Both the position numbers and the translations under genes were made by a program. A DNA stretch of 64,000 nucleotides from Bacteroidia bacterium (lineage in GTDB: Bacteria; Bacteroidota; Bacteroidia; Bacteroidales; Azobacteroidaceae), in assembly GCA_025999935.1 (NCBI GenBank), contig BNXY01000004.1, positions 1-64,000 on the forward strand, given 5' to 3'. Below are positions 1-7,957 of this stretch, piece by piece (within the stretch, counting starts at the first letter, position 1; every line of letters starts with the position of its first letter). Under the pieces are notes generated by a model. It did no database searches, was not told the DNA's origin, and worked only from the letters and a program-made list of their open reading frames with translations.

Positions 1-752
1 AGATGTAATTTCAAATAGCCGCCTTCGCCATACAAGCGGGCTTCGTTGTCCAAAACCATTTCGAAAGAAGAAGTCAACATACTGATTTCCTTTTCTTTAT
101 GTTTGAAAAGAATGGAGGTTGTCCAATCGGTCCCGGTTGGAGCGGGTACGGAAGTTACCTGAATACTTTCGGGTTTTCCGAACAAATACATGGCCGTAAA
201 AATCGGATAAATACCGATGTCGGGAATCGAACCGCCGCCTAATGCCGGATCGTAAACCCGTCTGAAAGGATCGAAAGGCGAGATGAATCCGAAATTGCAT
301 TGAAGCAGCAAGGGCTGTTTGATAGCTCCGCCGAGGGCCTGTTCCTTGAATTGAATCATGCTGGGAATAAATCGGCTCCACAAGGCTTCCATCAAAAAAA
401 CATTTTTCTTGCGGGCTTTATCCACCATTCGTTTGACTTGCAATAAATTGGAAGCGAATGGTTTTTCGCACAAAACCGCTTTCCCGGCTTCCAGACACAG
501 CATGGTATGTTCATAATGCAAATTGTTGGTAGTCGCGATATAAACCACATCTAATTCCGGGTCGGCCGCCATTTCCTTGTATGAACCGTAAGCATTTTTA
601 AAACCGTGATTTTCCTTGAACGCTTCCGCCCTTTCCAATGAGCTGGATGCTACTGCATAAAGTTCGGCATTAGGCAATACTTTCAAACCTTCTGCAAACT
701 TATTGGCAATTTTACCGGGGCCAATAATCCCCCATTTATAAGTCTTTCCCAT
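1..752 (-). CDS. Gfo/Idh/MocA family oxidoreductase (C-terminus beyond window)
   Basis: NAD(P)-dependent sugar or polyol dehydrogenase-like protein. The first 250 codons are visible, and the stop codon lies beyond base 1. The start at 752 gives MGKTYKWGIIGPGKIA, with the GxGxxA dinucleotide-binding turn of the Rossmann fold at residues 9-14. The family's conserved EKP motif is encoded near base 460 (CEKPFASN) and its lysine is the usual catalytic/substrate residue. Next comes an MEALWSRF stretch and a GGGSIPDIGIYPI segment typical of this family's C-terminal alpha/beta domain. It lies 19 bases downstream of the LuxR-type gene on the same strand, so the two may be cotranscribed. The family is certain. 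The substrate cannot be read from sequence. Confidence 0.9.
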   Translation of the reverse strand, partial: MGKTYKWGIIGPGKIANKFAEGLKVLPNAELYAVASSSLERAEAFKENHGFKNAYGSYKEMAADPELDVVYIATTNNLHYEHTMLCLEAGKAVLCEKPFASNLLQVKRMVDKARKKNVFLMEALWSRFIPSMIQFKEQALGGAIKQPLLLQCNFGFISPFDPFRRVYDPALGGGSIPDIGIYPIFTAMYLFGKPESIQVTSVPAPTGTDWTTSILFKHKEKEISMLTSSFEMVLDNEARLYGEGGYLKLH

Positions 753-771
753 GATAATTTGTATTAACAGT

Positions 772-1416
772 TTATATATAATAATCCATTGAATCAATCA
801 ATCCCGAACGGAGGGCGTATTTGGTGGCTTCGTGAATATTATTTACTTCCAATTTCCGGAAAATATTTTTCTTATGCGTGGTAATCGTGTGTACGCTCGA
901 AATGCGGTCTTCTGCGATTTCTCTTACCGATTTACCCACAGCAATCAATTTTAATATTTCTTTTTCGGTAGATGTGAGCACTTCCGATTCTTTCTTTTCC
1001 TTTGAAGTCTCGATAAATTGCACGATTCGGGGACAAACATACCGCTCCCGGATACGGGACAGAAAAAGCGCCTTCCGGATTTCATTCCCCGTAGAATTTT
1101 TCAGAAGGACACTGAATGTTTTTTCCAAAATAATCCGTTTCAGAAAAGGCAAAGTCAATTCTTCGGAAAACAAAATCCAGTTTACCTTACTAAAGCGCGC
1201 TCCGACAATCAATAAATCTTCTACATTATTGAAATCAAAATTTGTATAATCCAGTACCACAGTCGCATCCGTGTGGTCGGAAAAAAGTCGTATCAATTCT
1301 TTTTTATCCCGCACTTCAAATTGGAGACCTGTAAAACCGATTTCCTTCAATAAAAAACGGATACCCATTTTACTGATATCCTGATTATCTGCTAATATAT
1401 ATACTGATGATTCCAA
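772..1416 (-). CDS. LuxR-family DNA-binding regulator with receiver-like N-terminal domain
   Basis: A 214-residue transcription factor. Residues about 147-205 form a GerE/LuxR helix-turn-helix (LTSTEKEILKLIAVGKSVREI, then THKKNIFRKLEV), a clear match to the NarL/FixJ class. Residues 1-120 look like a response-regulator receiver: Asp56 in VVLDY could be the phospho-acceptor and Lys106 in LLKNS the conserved lysine. The acidic pair at the N-terminus is weak (ADNQD), so it may be an atypical receiver that is not phosphorylated. No histidine kinase is adjacent. It has its own -7 box on the minus strand at 1438-1445 (TATATTTG) and faces away from cysK. The regulon is unknown. Confidence 0.85.
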   Translation of the reverse strand: MESSVYILADNQDISKMGIRFLLKEIGFTGLQFEVRDKKELIRLFSDHTDATVVLDYTNFDFNNVEDLLIVGARFSKVNWILFSEELTLPFLKRIILEKTFSVLLKNSTGNEIRKALFLSRIRERYVCPRIVQFIETSKEKKESEVLTSTEKEILKLIAVGKSVREIAEDRISSVHTITTHKKNIFRKLEVNNIHEATKYALRSGLIDSMDYYI

Positions 1417-1437
1417 ATGTATTTGTATTTATTTTTG

Positions 1438-1445
1438 CAAATATA
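1438..1445 (-). promoter_or_regulatory. Bacteroidetes -7 box for the LuxR-type gene
   Basis: Read on the minus strand the sequence is TATATTTG, matching TAnnTTTG, 22 bases before the start codon. No clear -33 TTTG was found at the usual spacing. Confidence 0.5.
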
Positions 1446-1511
1446 CGTTATAAAAATTAAACAATTGACATTATATCTCTGCTTTTTTCAAAAAATACCA
1501 TAAACATGGTA

Positions 1512-1542
1512 TTGTTCGCGCCTAAAAAAAAGACTAATTTTG
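1512..1542 (+). promoter_or_regulatory. Promoter of cysK
   Basis: TTG at 1512-1514, a 20-base spacer, then TAATTTTG at 1535-1542, fitting the Bacteroidetes sigma-ABfr pattern TTTG-N19-21-TAnnTTTG. Transcription should begin near 1549. That places the longer in-frame start at 1506 outside the message and supports the ATG at 1584. Confidence 0.7.
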
Positions 1543-1583
1543 CAAACAGAATTAAAAACAAATCATCATTAAAAAATTTATTT

Positions 1584-2531
1584 ATGGGAAGTATTGCAAA
1601 AAATTTAACAGATCTAATTGGAAACACACCTTTGTTGGAATTTTCTAATTTCAATAAGATTCATGGTTTGAACGCACATGTAATCGGAAAAATCGAAGCG
1701 TTTAATCCGGCATCCAGCGTAAAAGACCGTATCGCCTTGTCCATGATTGAAGATGCCGAGGAAAAAGGTATCCTCAAAGAAGGTAATGAAATTGTTGAAC
1801 CGACCAGCGGCAACACCGGTATTGGTTTGGCATTCGTAAGCGCATCAAAAGGTTACAAGTTGACTTTGACCATGCCAGAAACGATGAGTATTGAACGCCG
1901 CAACCTGCTGAAAGCTTTGGGTGCGAATCTCGTTCTTACACCCGGTGCAGATGGCATGAAAGGCGCTATCGCCAAAGCGGTCGAAATAAAAGAAAACAAT
2001 CCGAAAGCAGTTTTGCTCCAACAATTTGAAAACGCCGCCAACCCGGCCATTCACAAAAAAACAACCGCAGTTGAAATTTGGAACGACACCGATGGAAAAG
2101 TAGATATTTTCGTATCCGGAGTAGGTACCGGCGGTACCGTCAGCGGTGTAGGCGAAGTTTTGAAACAACGCAATCCCAAAATACAAATTATCGCTGTCGA
2201 ACCGGTGGATTCTCCCGTTCTTTCGGGCGGCAAACCCGGTCCCCACAAAATACAAGGTATCGGCGCCGGTTTTATTCCCAAAACATTCAACGCAGAAGTG
2301 GTGGACGAAATTATTCAGGTAAGCAATGACAATGCCATCCGCACCAGTCGCGAATTGGCCAAACAAGAAGGCTTGTTGGTGGGAATTTCTTCCGGAGCAG
2401 CAGTTTACGCCGCTGTTCAAGTAGCCAAACGACCGGGCAATGAAGGCAAAAACATCGTAGTCATTCTTCCGGATACGGGCGAAAGATATTTATCAACCGT
2501 GCTGTATGCCTTTGACGAATATCCGCTATAA
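1584..2531 (+). CDS. cysK: Cysteine synthase (O-acetylserine sulfhydrylase)
   Basis: PLP enzyme that makes L-cysteine from O-acetylserine and sulfide, cytosolic. The protein has 315 residues, the usual family length. Lys47 in SSVKDR is the PLP Schiff-base lysine. TSGNTG at 74-79 binds the substrate carboxylate. The glycine-rich GVGTGGT phosphate-binding loop and the C-terminal SSGAAV motif are both present. An upstream in-frame ATG at 1506 would add 26 basic residues, but it lies ahead of the predicted transcription start, so 1584 ([19 protein letters not shown]) is preferred. It is monocistronic, with its own promoter and a strong terminator after the stop. Confidence 0.95.
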   Translation: MGSIAKNLTDLIGNTPLLEFSNFNKIHGLNAHVIGKIEAFNPASSVKDRIALSMIEDAEEKGILKEGNEIVEPTSGNTGIGLAFVSASKGYKLTLTMPETMSIERRNLLKALGANLVLTPGADGMKGAIAKAVEIKENNPKAVLLQQFENAANPAIHKKTTAVEIWNDTDGKVDIFVSGVGTGGTVSGVGEVLKQRNPKIQIIAVEPVDSPVLSGGKPGPHKIQGIGAGFIPKTFNAEVVDEIIQVSNDNAIRTSRELAKQEGLLVGISSGAAVYAAVQVAKRPGNEGKNIVVILPDTGERYLSTVLYAFDEYPL

Positions 2532-2563
2532 GAAAAGAACGCTTCATCATTTTTTGTTTTTTC

Positions 2564-2600
2564 AATAACCTCCGGTTGCTTTTGTATGCTGGAGGTTATT
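2564..2600 (+). terminator. Rho-independent terminator of cysK
   Basis: Perfect 10-bp inverted repeat AATAACCTCC / GGAGGTTATT around a 17-base loop, followed by TATTTT. It starts 33 bases after the cysK stop. Confidence 0.8.
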
Positions 2601-2743
2601 TATTTTAAATCGACCTGTGGTTATGATAATCTTTTTCAATCAATTCAAGTGTATAACGATTTGTCGGAAAAAGTAGTAACGTAACAGGTTTCCATCTTCT
2701 AATTATTTATTTGATGATGCAAAGATAATCGTCCGGCATACTT

Positions 2744-3346
2744 TCAATTATACCGGTTAATTTTGCTGATGTATTTTCCGATAATATCAAATTCCAGATT
2801 CACAACCGTACCCGGTTTGATTTGGTGGAAATTCGTACATTCATAAGTAAAAGGAATAATCGCAACCTGAAAACTATTGTCCTTTGAGTTGCAAACCGTC
2901 AGGCTTACGCCATTCACGCAAACAGAACCCTTTTCCACAGTCATATAACCTTCCCGCGCTTTTTCTTTATCGAATGTATATTCAAAAGTATAATACCAAC
3001 TGCCATCCGCTTCTTCCACAGCGGCACAAACAGCCGTTTGATCGACATGGCCTTGCACAATATGCCCGTCCAAACGTCCGTTCATCAGCATACTCCGCTC
3101 CAAATTCACTTTATCACCTGCGTTCAAAAGACCCAGATTGGAACGTTCCAAGGTTTCTTTCACCGCGGTAACCGTGTAGGTATCTTCCGTCAGGCTGACA
3201 ACAGTTAAACAGACGCCGTTGTGCGCCACACTCTGGTCAATTTTCAATTCATTGACAAACGAACATCTCAGACTTAAATGTATATTTCCCTGATCTATAA
3301 CCCGATTTACAACCAAAGCGGCTTCTTCAACTATTCCTGAAAACAT
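2744..3346 (-). CDS. ribE: Riboflavin synthase, alpha subunit
   Basis: Catalyses dismutation of two 6,7-dimethyl-8-ribityllumazine molecules to riboflavin. The 200-residue protein has the hallmark N-terminus MFSGIVEE and two tandem lumazine-binding domains (about 1-95 and 97-190). Each contains a gatekeeping NGVCLTV / NGVSLTV motif, plus MLMNGRLDGHIVQGHVD at the domain junction. The reading frame extends three codons upstream (MII), but the family starts at MFSG, so 3346 is chosen. No other riboflavin genes are nearby. The promoter region is divergent from the glycosyltransferase gene. Confidence 0.95.
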   Translation of the reverse strand: MFSGIVEEAALVVNRVIDQGNIHLSLRCSFVNELKIDQSVAHNGVCLTVVSLTEDTYTVTAVKETLERSNLGLLNAGDKVNLERSMLMNGRLDGHIVQGHVDQTAVCAAVEEADGSWYYTFEYTFDKEKAREGYMTVEKGSVCVNGVSLTVCNSKDNSFQVAIIPFTYECTNFHQIKPGTVVNLEFDIIGKYISKINRYN

Positions 3347-3374
3347 AATAATCAATTATTTTATAAATTTTGTG

Positions 3375-3382
3375 CAAAGTTA
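3375..3382 (-). promoter_or_regulatory. -7 box for ribE
   Basis: Minus-strand TAACTTTG matches TAnnTTTG, 28 bases upstream of the ribE start. No convincing -33 element. It lies only 23 bases from the oppositely directed -7 box at 3406-3413. Confidence 0.55.
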
Positions 3383-3405
3383 GGTAAACAAAACGAAAAT
3401 TCCGC

Positions 3406-3413
3406 TATATTTG
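3406..3413 (+). promoter_or_regulatory. -7 box for the ArnT-like glycosyltransferase gene
   Basis: TATATTTG matches TAnnTTTG. Initiation near 3420 would leave the TTG at 3422 without a leader, favouring the ATG at 3434. Confidence 0.55.
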
Positions 3414-3433
3414 CAGTCTAATTGACAAGAAAA

Positions 3434-5191
3434 ATGAGACCTCCTACTTTACAATACTTTTATTTGGAAAAGCCCATGACATTATTGATACTGATTTCTT
3501 TAATCAGTGTTTTTCTATGGATTGGGAAAGGTGATTTTTATACCAAAGGAGAACCGCGGGAAGCTTCCGTGGCAGTTTCGATGATTGAAAAAAATCAATG
3601 GATTTTGCCGGAAGTGTATGCCGGCGAAATTGCCTACAAGCCGCCTTTGACACATTGGCTGATATCCGTTTTCTCTTTGCCGCAGGGAAAAGTCACTCCT
3701 TTTTCTTCTCGGCTTCCTTCTGCCTTGGCTTTTTTGGGTTTGGTTGTTTTCTCTTTTGTTTTTTTCGGTAAAAACCTGAAATTTCAGGATGCTTTTTTGG
3801 CAGCCTTAATCATGCTCACTTCCTTTGAGTTACACCGAGGCGCCATGACTGCGCGCGTGGATATGCTGCTCGCTTTTCTGATTGTGCTGGCTTTGACTCG
3901 TCTGTTTCGGTGGGAAGAGCGAAAAAAGTTGAAAGGTTTTCCGTTCTTTATCACGATTATCTTGGGATTGGCGACTTTGACGAAAGGCCCTATTGGGATT
4001 ATTTTGCCCCTGCTGGTTTTCGGCGTCTATTTGCTTTTACTTCGATACAACTTCCGGAAAGTGGCCGGCAAACTATTACCGATTGCCTTGGCTTCGCTGA
4101 TTTTACCGTTTATCTGGTATATTTTGGCTTATCAAACCGGCGGAAAAGCATTTTTTGATATTGTTTGGGCGGAAAATTTCGGGCGTTTCTTCGGCATGGA
4201 AAATCTGAATATTGATTATAGTTTGGGGCACGAAGAACCTTGGTGGTATAACTTTGCCACTTTGTTGGGCGGATTTATTCCCTGGACAATACTCCTTTTT
4301 ATTTCGCTTTTTACCATCCGTTATTCAAAAAAAATTCCCGGAATCAAAATGCTCTGGCGCTTATTCATCCGTCAGAATAAAATCAAACTTTTTTCGGCCG
4401 TGGCTGCCATTGTGATTATTGGGTTCTATTGCATTCCGCTTAGCAAAAGAAGCGTTTACCTGATGCCGGCTTATCCATTTATTTCCATTTTTATAGCTCA
4501 ATATGTTTTGTATTTAACGGAATACAAGATTACCACCAGCCGGATTTTCAATATTTTTATCGGAATCCTTGCAAGCGTTTTAAGTCTTATCGTATTGCTA
4601 ACGGTTATTTTTCCGGTTATCGATCCGGTACGCTTAGCATCTGTCTTTACCCGACACGAAAAAACATTGACTGACATCGGTACTATTTGGCAGTCCTTTC
4701 ACTCGTCCAAAATTGTGTATGCGCTTTTGTTGTGCGTTTTGGTATTTTCCATTTATATTCTTTTCAAATATCTGCGGAAAAAGAATTATCTGAAAGCGCT
4801 TTATGCGACTATCGGCGCTTACCTCGCTATATTGTTGGTTTTAGACGGATCATTTCTCCCGGCTTATAAAGACGGAATCAGTGTCAAGCCGATGGCAAAA
4901 AGCATACGGAACAATTATCCGGTAAAGGAAGACAATCTGTTTGCGATGTGTAACTTGAAGGAATACAGCAATATGTACGGCCTAAATTTTTATCTTCACA
5001 ACCATTTGCGCGATTTTGAAAAAGAACAGCCCGGTGAAGGATTTTTCCTCACAGGCAGTAATAGTTTTGAAAAAGTTTCCGAAAAATATGGAAAAGTTTA
5101 TCGGTTTATTTTATTGGAAGAATATAAAAACAAAAGCCGCGATGGGGAGAAAGTGATACAACTCTATTCTTTTAAAAAGTCTGAACCTTGA
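3434..5191 (+). CDS. ArnT/PMT-like membrane glycosyltransferase
   Basis: A 585-residue integral membrane protein of the GT-C superfamily (PMT_2/ArnT-like), which transfers sugars from polyprenyl-phosphate donors to lipid or protein acceptors at the periplasmic face. Seen directly: an N-terminal membrane helix, then the first-loop motif YTKGEPREASVA carrying the acidic residue characteristic of GT-C enzymes. After it come KPPLTHW, about ten further hydrophobic segments to residue about 470, and a soluble C-terminal domain. The TTG at 3422 is in frame, but ATG 3434 fits the promoter better. The acceptor (lipid A, O-antigen or glycoprotein) is not identifiable, and there are no glycan genes nearby. 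Confidence 0.85.
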   Translation: MRPPTLQYFYLEKPMTLLILISLISVFLWIGKGDFYTKGEPREASVAVSMIEKNQWILPEVYAGEIAYKPPLTHWLISVFSLPQGKVTPFSSRLPSALAFLGLVVFSFVFFGKNLKFQDAFLAALIMLTSFELHRGAMTARVDMLLAFLIVLALTRLFRWEERKKLKGFPFFITIILGLATLTKGPIGIILPLLVFGVYLLLLRYNFRKVAGKLLPIALASLILPFIWYILAYQTGGKAFFDIVWAENFGRFFGMENLNIDYSLGHEEPWWYNFATLLGGFIPWTILLFISLFTIRYSKKIPGIKMLWRLFIRQNKIKLFSAVAAIVIIGFYCIPLSKRSVYLMPAYPFISIFIAQYVLYLTEYKITTSRIFNIFIGILASVLSLIVLLTVIFPVIDPVRLASVFTRHEKTLTDIGTIWQSFHSSKIVYALLLCVLVFSIYILFKYLRKKNYLKALYATIGAYLAILLVLDGSFLPAYKDGISVKPMAKSIRNNYPVKEDNLFAMCNLKEYSNMYGLNFYLHNHLRDFEKEQPGEGFFLTGSNSFEKVSEKYGKVYRFILLEEYKNKSRDGEKVIQLYSFKKSEP

Positions 5192-5275
5192 TTTTATTAA
5201 GGCGCGTGAAATTTTTATGGAATTACACCCAATCATGTATTATCCATTACTTTATCTGTGCTCGTAAAAATTCTA

Positions 5276-5307
5276 TTTCTGTTTTCAGAATAAAATTATT
5301 ACTTTTG
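5276..5307 (+). promoter_or_regulatory. Putative promoter of the phosphatase/exporter cluster
   Basis: TTTC at 5276-5279 (one mismatch to TTTG), a 20-base spacer and TACTTTTG at 5300-5307. It lies about 85 bases ahead of the first phosphatase gene and is the only good promoter seen before the four-gene cluster. Confidence 0.55.
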
Positions 5308-5392
5308 TGAGAAAATCCATAGATAAAAAACCAGATCAAAGATTTTCTTCGGCAATAGAAATGTATTACCATTGGAAAAATATGAATTTATT

Positions 5393-6571
5393 ATGAAGAT
5401 TAGAAAATCCTTAAAGTATATTATTATAATGTTGTTATTGTTATTTAGTGGCTTATTGCTGTTTGCTAATTTTGGCATTTCCGAGCATGATGAATTTATT
5501 AATTCTACTTTTTTTGAAAGGAGAAAACACATATCAACAGATGGCCCGTATATAATTTATGACGAAAAAGAGGGGAACAGGGTTATCGAAATAGATAGTA
5601 AATTTTCCATAAAGGAGTACGACCTTTTAAATAAAAAACAGTTTGATGTTCATGTCTATTCATTCCACAAATCGGTATCTGGAAATTTTCCGGTCAAACT
5701 CAAAGATACAATTGCAATCCCACCAAGCAAATATGACTTAAATTCAGATATTCTTGTTTTATCAGACATTGAGGGGAATTGGTATGCGTTTAAGACATTG
5801 CTTCTAAATGCCGGTGTAATGGACAATAATTATAATTGGATTTTCGGTAATGGCCATTTGGTTTTGTTGGGAGATTTTATGGATAGAGGCTTAAACGTAA
5901 CTCAAATATTGTGGTTGATTTATAAATTAGAAGATGAAGCCGAACAAACGGGAGGAAAGGTGCATTTTATTCTGGGTAATCATGAAATTATGAATTTAGA
6001 GGGAAGTATTTATCATGTTCGGTCTAAATATAAAAAATTAGCTAAAAAGTTGGGAGTTGGTTATTCTACTTATTTACTCGGAAAAAATTCGGAACTGGGA
6101 AGGTGGCTGAGAAGTAAAAATACAATTGAAAAAATAGGCGAATATTTATTTGTGCATGGTGGAATTGGAGCTGAAATGGATATGAAAAAAATGGATATGG
6201 ATACAATAAACAGTCAAGTGAGGCAATACATTCAAAATCCCGTGTTAGAACAGAAAGATGAATTTTTATTTGGAAAGGCTGGTCCTTTGTGGTATAGAGG
6301 CTACATAAGGGATCGAGGAGACAGCATTAGCAATCATATTGAAAATGTATTGAATTTTTATAATGTAAATAAAATTATTGTTGGACATTCGACTGTAAGT
6401 AGAATAAAATCTTATTGCAACGACAAAGTAATTGATGTTGATGTGCATTTTCCTTCTGACAGTAAAGATAAAACTACGATTGGGCAATGTTTGTTAATTA
6501 AAAAAAGTGGGGAGTATTATCGCGTGCTTTCAAATGGAGAAAAAGAATTGTTATTTGAAGATAAGTTCTAA
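5393..6571 (+). CDS. Membrane-anchored PPP-type metallophosphatase, first copy
   Basis: A 392-residue calcineurin-like phosphoesterase. Its metal-site motifs are in order: SDIEGN near residue 125, GDFMDRG, GNHE, LFVHGG and IVGHS. This is the signature order of phosphoprotein phosphatases, except that the usual His of GDxHG is replaced by Glu. A basic N-terminus and one hydrophobic helix (about residues 8-27) make it a signal-anchor protein with the catalytic domain probably outside the cytoplasm. The ATG at 5393 (MKIRKSLK) is preferred over an in-frame TTG at 5372. It is the first gene of a unidirectional AT-rich cluster with a peptidase-ABC exporter and an HlyD adaptor. The function in the cluster is unknown, and dephosphorylation of a peptide or glycan is only a guess. 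Confidence 0.8.
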   Translation: MKIRKSLKYIIIMLLLLFSGLLLFANFGISEHDEFINSTFFERRKHISTDGPYIIYDEKEGNRVIEIDSKFSIKEYDLLNKKQFDVHVYSFHKSVSGNFPVKLKDTIAIPPSKYDLNSDILVLSDIEGNWYAFKTLLLNAGVMDNNYNWIFGNGHLVLLGDFMDRGLNVTQILWLIYKLEDEAEQTGGKVHFILGNHEIMNLEGSIYHVRSKYKKLAKKLGVGYSTYLLGKNSELGRWLRSKNTIEKIGEYLFVHGGIGAEMDMKKMDMDTINSQVRQYIQNPVLEQKDEFLFGKAGPLWYRGYIRDRGDSISNHIENVLNFYNVNKIIVGHSTVSRIKSYCNDKVIDVDVHFPSDSKDKTTIGQCLLIKKSGEYYRVLSNGEKELLFEDKF

Positions 6572-6574
6572 CTT

Positions 6575-6703
6575 ATGCTCAAAGTAAACTCACAACTCAA
6601 TAAAGATGTTAGATATTCCGATGCCACAGATATATATAGGGATTTTAAAAATAAATTATCTGGATTTACCATAGGCGATTGGCACACCAATCGCAATGAT
6701 TAA
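6575..6703 (+). pseudogene. 42-aa ORF beginning with a copy of the exporter gene's 5' end
   Basis: Three bases after the first phosphatase stop, an ATG opens MLKVNSQLNKDVRYSDATD and runs 42 codons to a TAA. Its first 26 bases match the start of the exporter gene at 7958-7983 with one mismatch (A for G). After codon 8 the similarity ends, and the rest (ending GDWHTNRND) is unlike any exporter segment. The simplest reading is a relic left by duplication of a phosphatase-exporter unit and loss of the first exporter. A functional small peptide cannot be excluded. It has no GG-type leader and only one acidic-basic mixed tail. Confidence 0.55.
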
Positions 6704-6708
6704 ATCTA

Positions 6709-7956
6709 ATGCAATCAATAGTTAAAAATTTAAGTCAGATGAAAAAAATTAAAATATTAAATTTCTTTTTAATAGCTTTGTGTTTGTTCCTGTTTTATGT
6801 ACTATATTTGTTCAGTTTTGGATATCAGACAGTAACAGAGCAAATAAACTCTACCACAGTAACCCTTTTCGGCGATACTCCAGACTATACGGATTTAAAC
6901 TATGATGGTCCTTATATATTTTATCACGATGATGTGGCGGAAATCATAACAATAGAAAAATCAAAACCAAAGCAAGATTATGGCAAAATAAATAGAAAAT
7001 TTATAGGCTTACAAGATTTATATAGTACAAAGTTTAAATCGCATATAATAGATGCTGATGGCAATTCTGAAAATTATGTTACATTCCAATTAACAGAAAA
7101 CTATCTGATTCCAAAAAGTGTAAATGTATTATTACCAAATCAAAAAATATTTTGCATATCAGATTTGGAAGGGAATTTTGAGATATTTCGTTCTTTTTTA
7201 TTGAATAATAAAATCATAGATAAGGATAACAAATGGATTTTTGGGAATAACTTTTTAGTAATAAATGGCGATACTTTTGATCGAGGATATAATGTGTTGC
7301 CTATTTTATGGTTATTATACGAATTGGAAAGAGAGGGGGGTAATATTATATTCGTAATAGGAAATCACGAACAACTTAATTTAACCGGAAACAAAAAATA
7401 TCTTTCTAGAAAGTATAAAGCTTTGGAATTAATTATCAATAAAGGATATATCAATTATTATAATGAAAATACAGAACTTGGCAAATGGCTGGCGACTAAA
7501 AAATCGGTATATAAAATTGGAACATTTCTTTTTTTACATGGAGGTATTTCTCCAAAGGTATTCAATAAAAAATTAAGTTTAGATTCCTTGAATAACATTA
7601 TAACCAAAAATATAAGATTGCCAAAAGAGCTTAGAAAAGATACTATTGTATCAAACTTATTACTGGATAATTATGAAGGAGTTTTGTGGTATAGAGGATA
7701 TTTTAAAAATCAGGACAATTACAATCGATCTACACAAGCAGATATAGATTCCATCTGCAATTATTTTGGTGTGGAAAAAATCATCGTTGGGCATACGATT
7801 GTTGATGAAATTAAAACCTATTACAATGGAAAAATAATCAATATAGATGTTACAAGGAATGATGATATTGGTAAAAATAGACCATCTGCACTGCTGATAG
7901 AAAACAATAAATTCTATGCCATAGACGAATTAGGCAGGAATTTTTTGATAAAGTAA
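6709..7956 (+). CDS. Membrane-anchored PPP-type metallophosphatase, second copy
   Basis: Paralogue of the preceding phosphatase, 415 residues, with the same motif order: SDLEGNF, GDTFDRG, GNHEQ, LFLHGG and VGHT. Again Glu stands where PPP enzymes have the first His, so this is a shared property of the pair and not a chance mutation. An N-terminal hydrophobic helix follows KKIKIL. The start may be the internal ATG at 6739 (MKKIKILN), which gives a more typical signal anchor. The stop is one base before the exporter ATG, indicating tight coupling. Both copies share the segments YDGPYIFYHD / TDGPYIIYDE upstream of the catalytic core. The substrate is unknown. Confidence 0.8.
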   Translation: MQSIVKNLSQMKKIKILNFFLIALCLFLFYVLYLFSFGYQTVTEQINSTTVTLFGDTPDYTDLNYDGPYIFYHDDVAEIITIEKSKPKQDYGKINRKFIGLQDLYSTKFKSHIIDADGNSENYVTFQLTENYLIPKSVNVLLPNQKIFCISDLEGNFEIFRSFLLNNKIIDKDNKWIFGNNFLVINGDTFDRGYNVLPILWLLYELEREGGNIIFVIGNHEQLNLTGNKKYLSRKYKALELIINKGYINYYNENTELGKWLATKKSVYKIGTFLFLHGGISPKVFNKKLSLDSLNNIITKNIRLPKELRKDTIVSNLLLDNYEGVLWYRGYFKNQDNYNRSTQADIDSICNYFGVEKIIVGHTIVDEIKTYYNGKIINIDVTRNDDIGKNRPSALLIENNKFYAIDELGRNFLIK

Positions 7957-7957
7957 T

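Noticed and set aside
97..381. 94-codon minus-strand ORF near the left edge
   Set aside because: Out of frame with the Gfo/Idh/MocA gene that covers the same bases and shows GxGxxA and EKP motifs.
1506..1583. N-terminal extension of CysK
   Set aside because: The predicted promoter -7 box (1535-1542) lies inside it, and CysK proteins start at the equivalent of residue 27.
5308..5392. Leader of the phosphatase/exporter cluster as a possible precursor-peptide gene
   Set aside because: No ORF with a GG or similar leader fits in this 85-base stretch on either strand.
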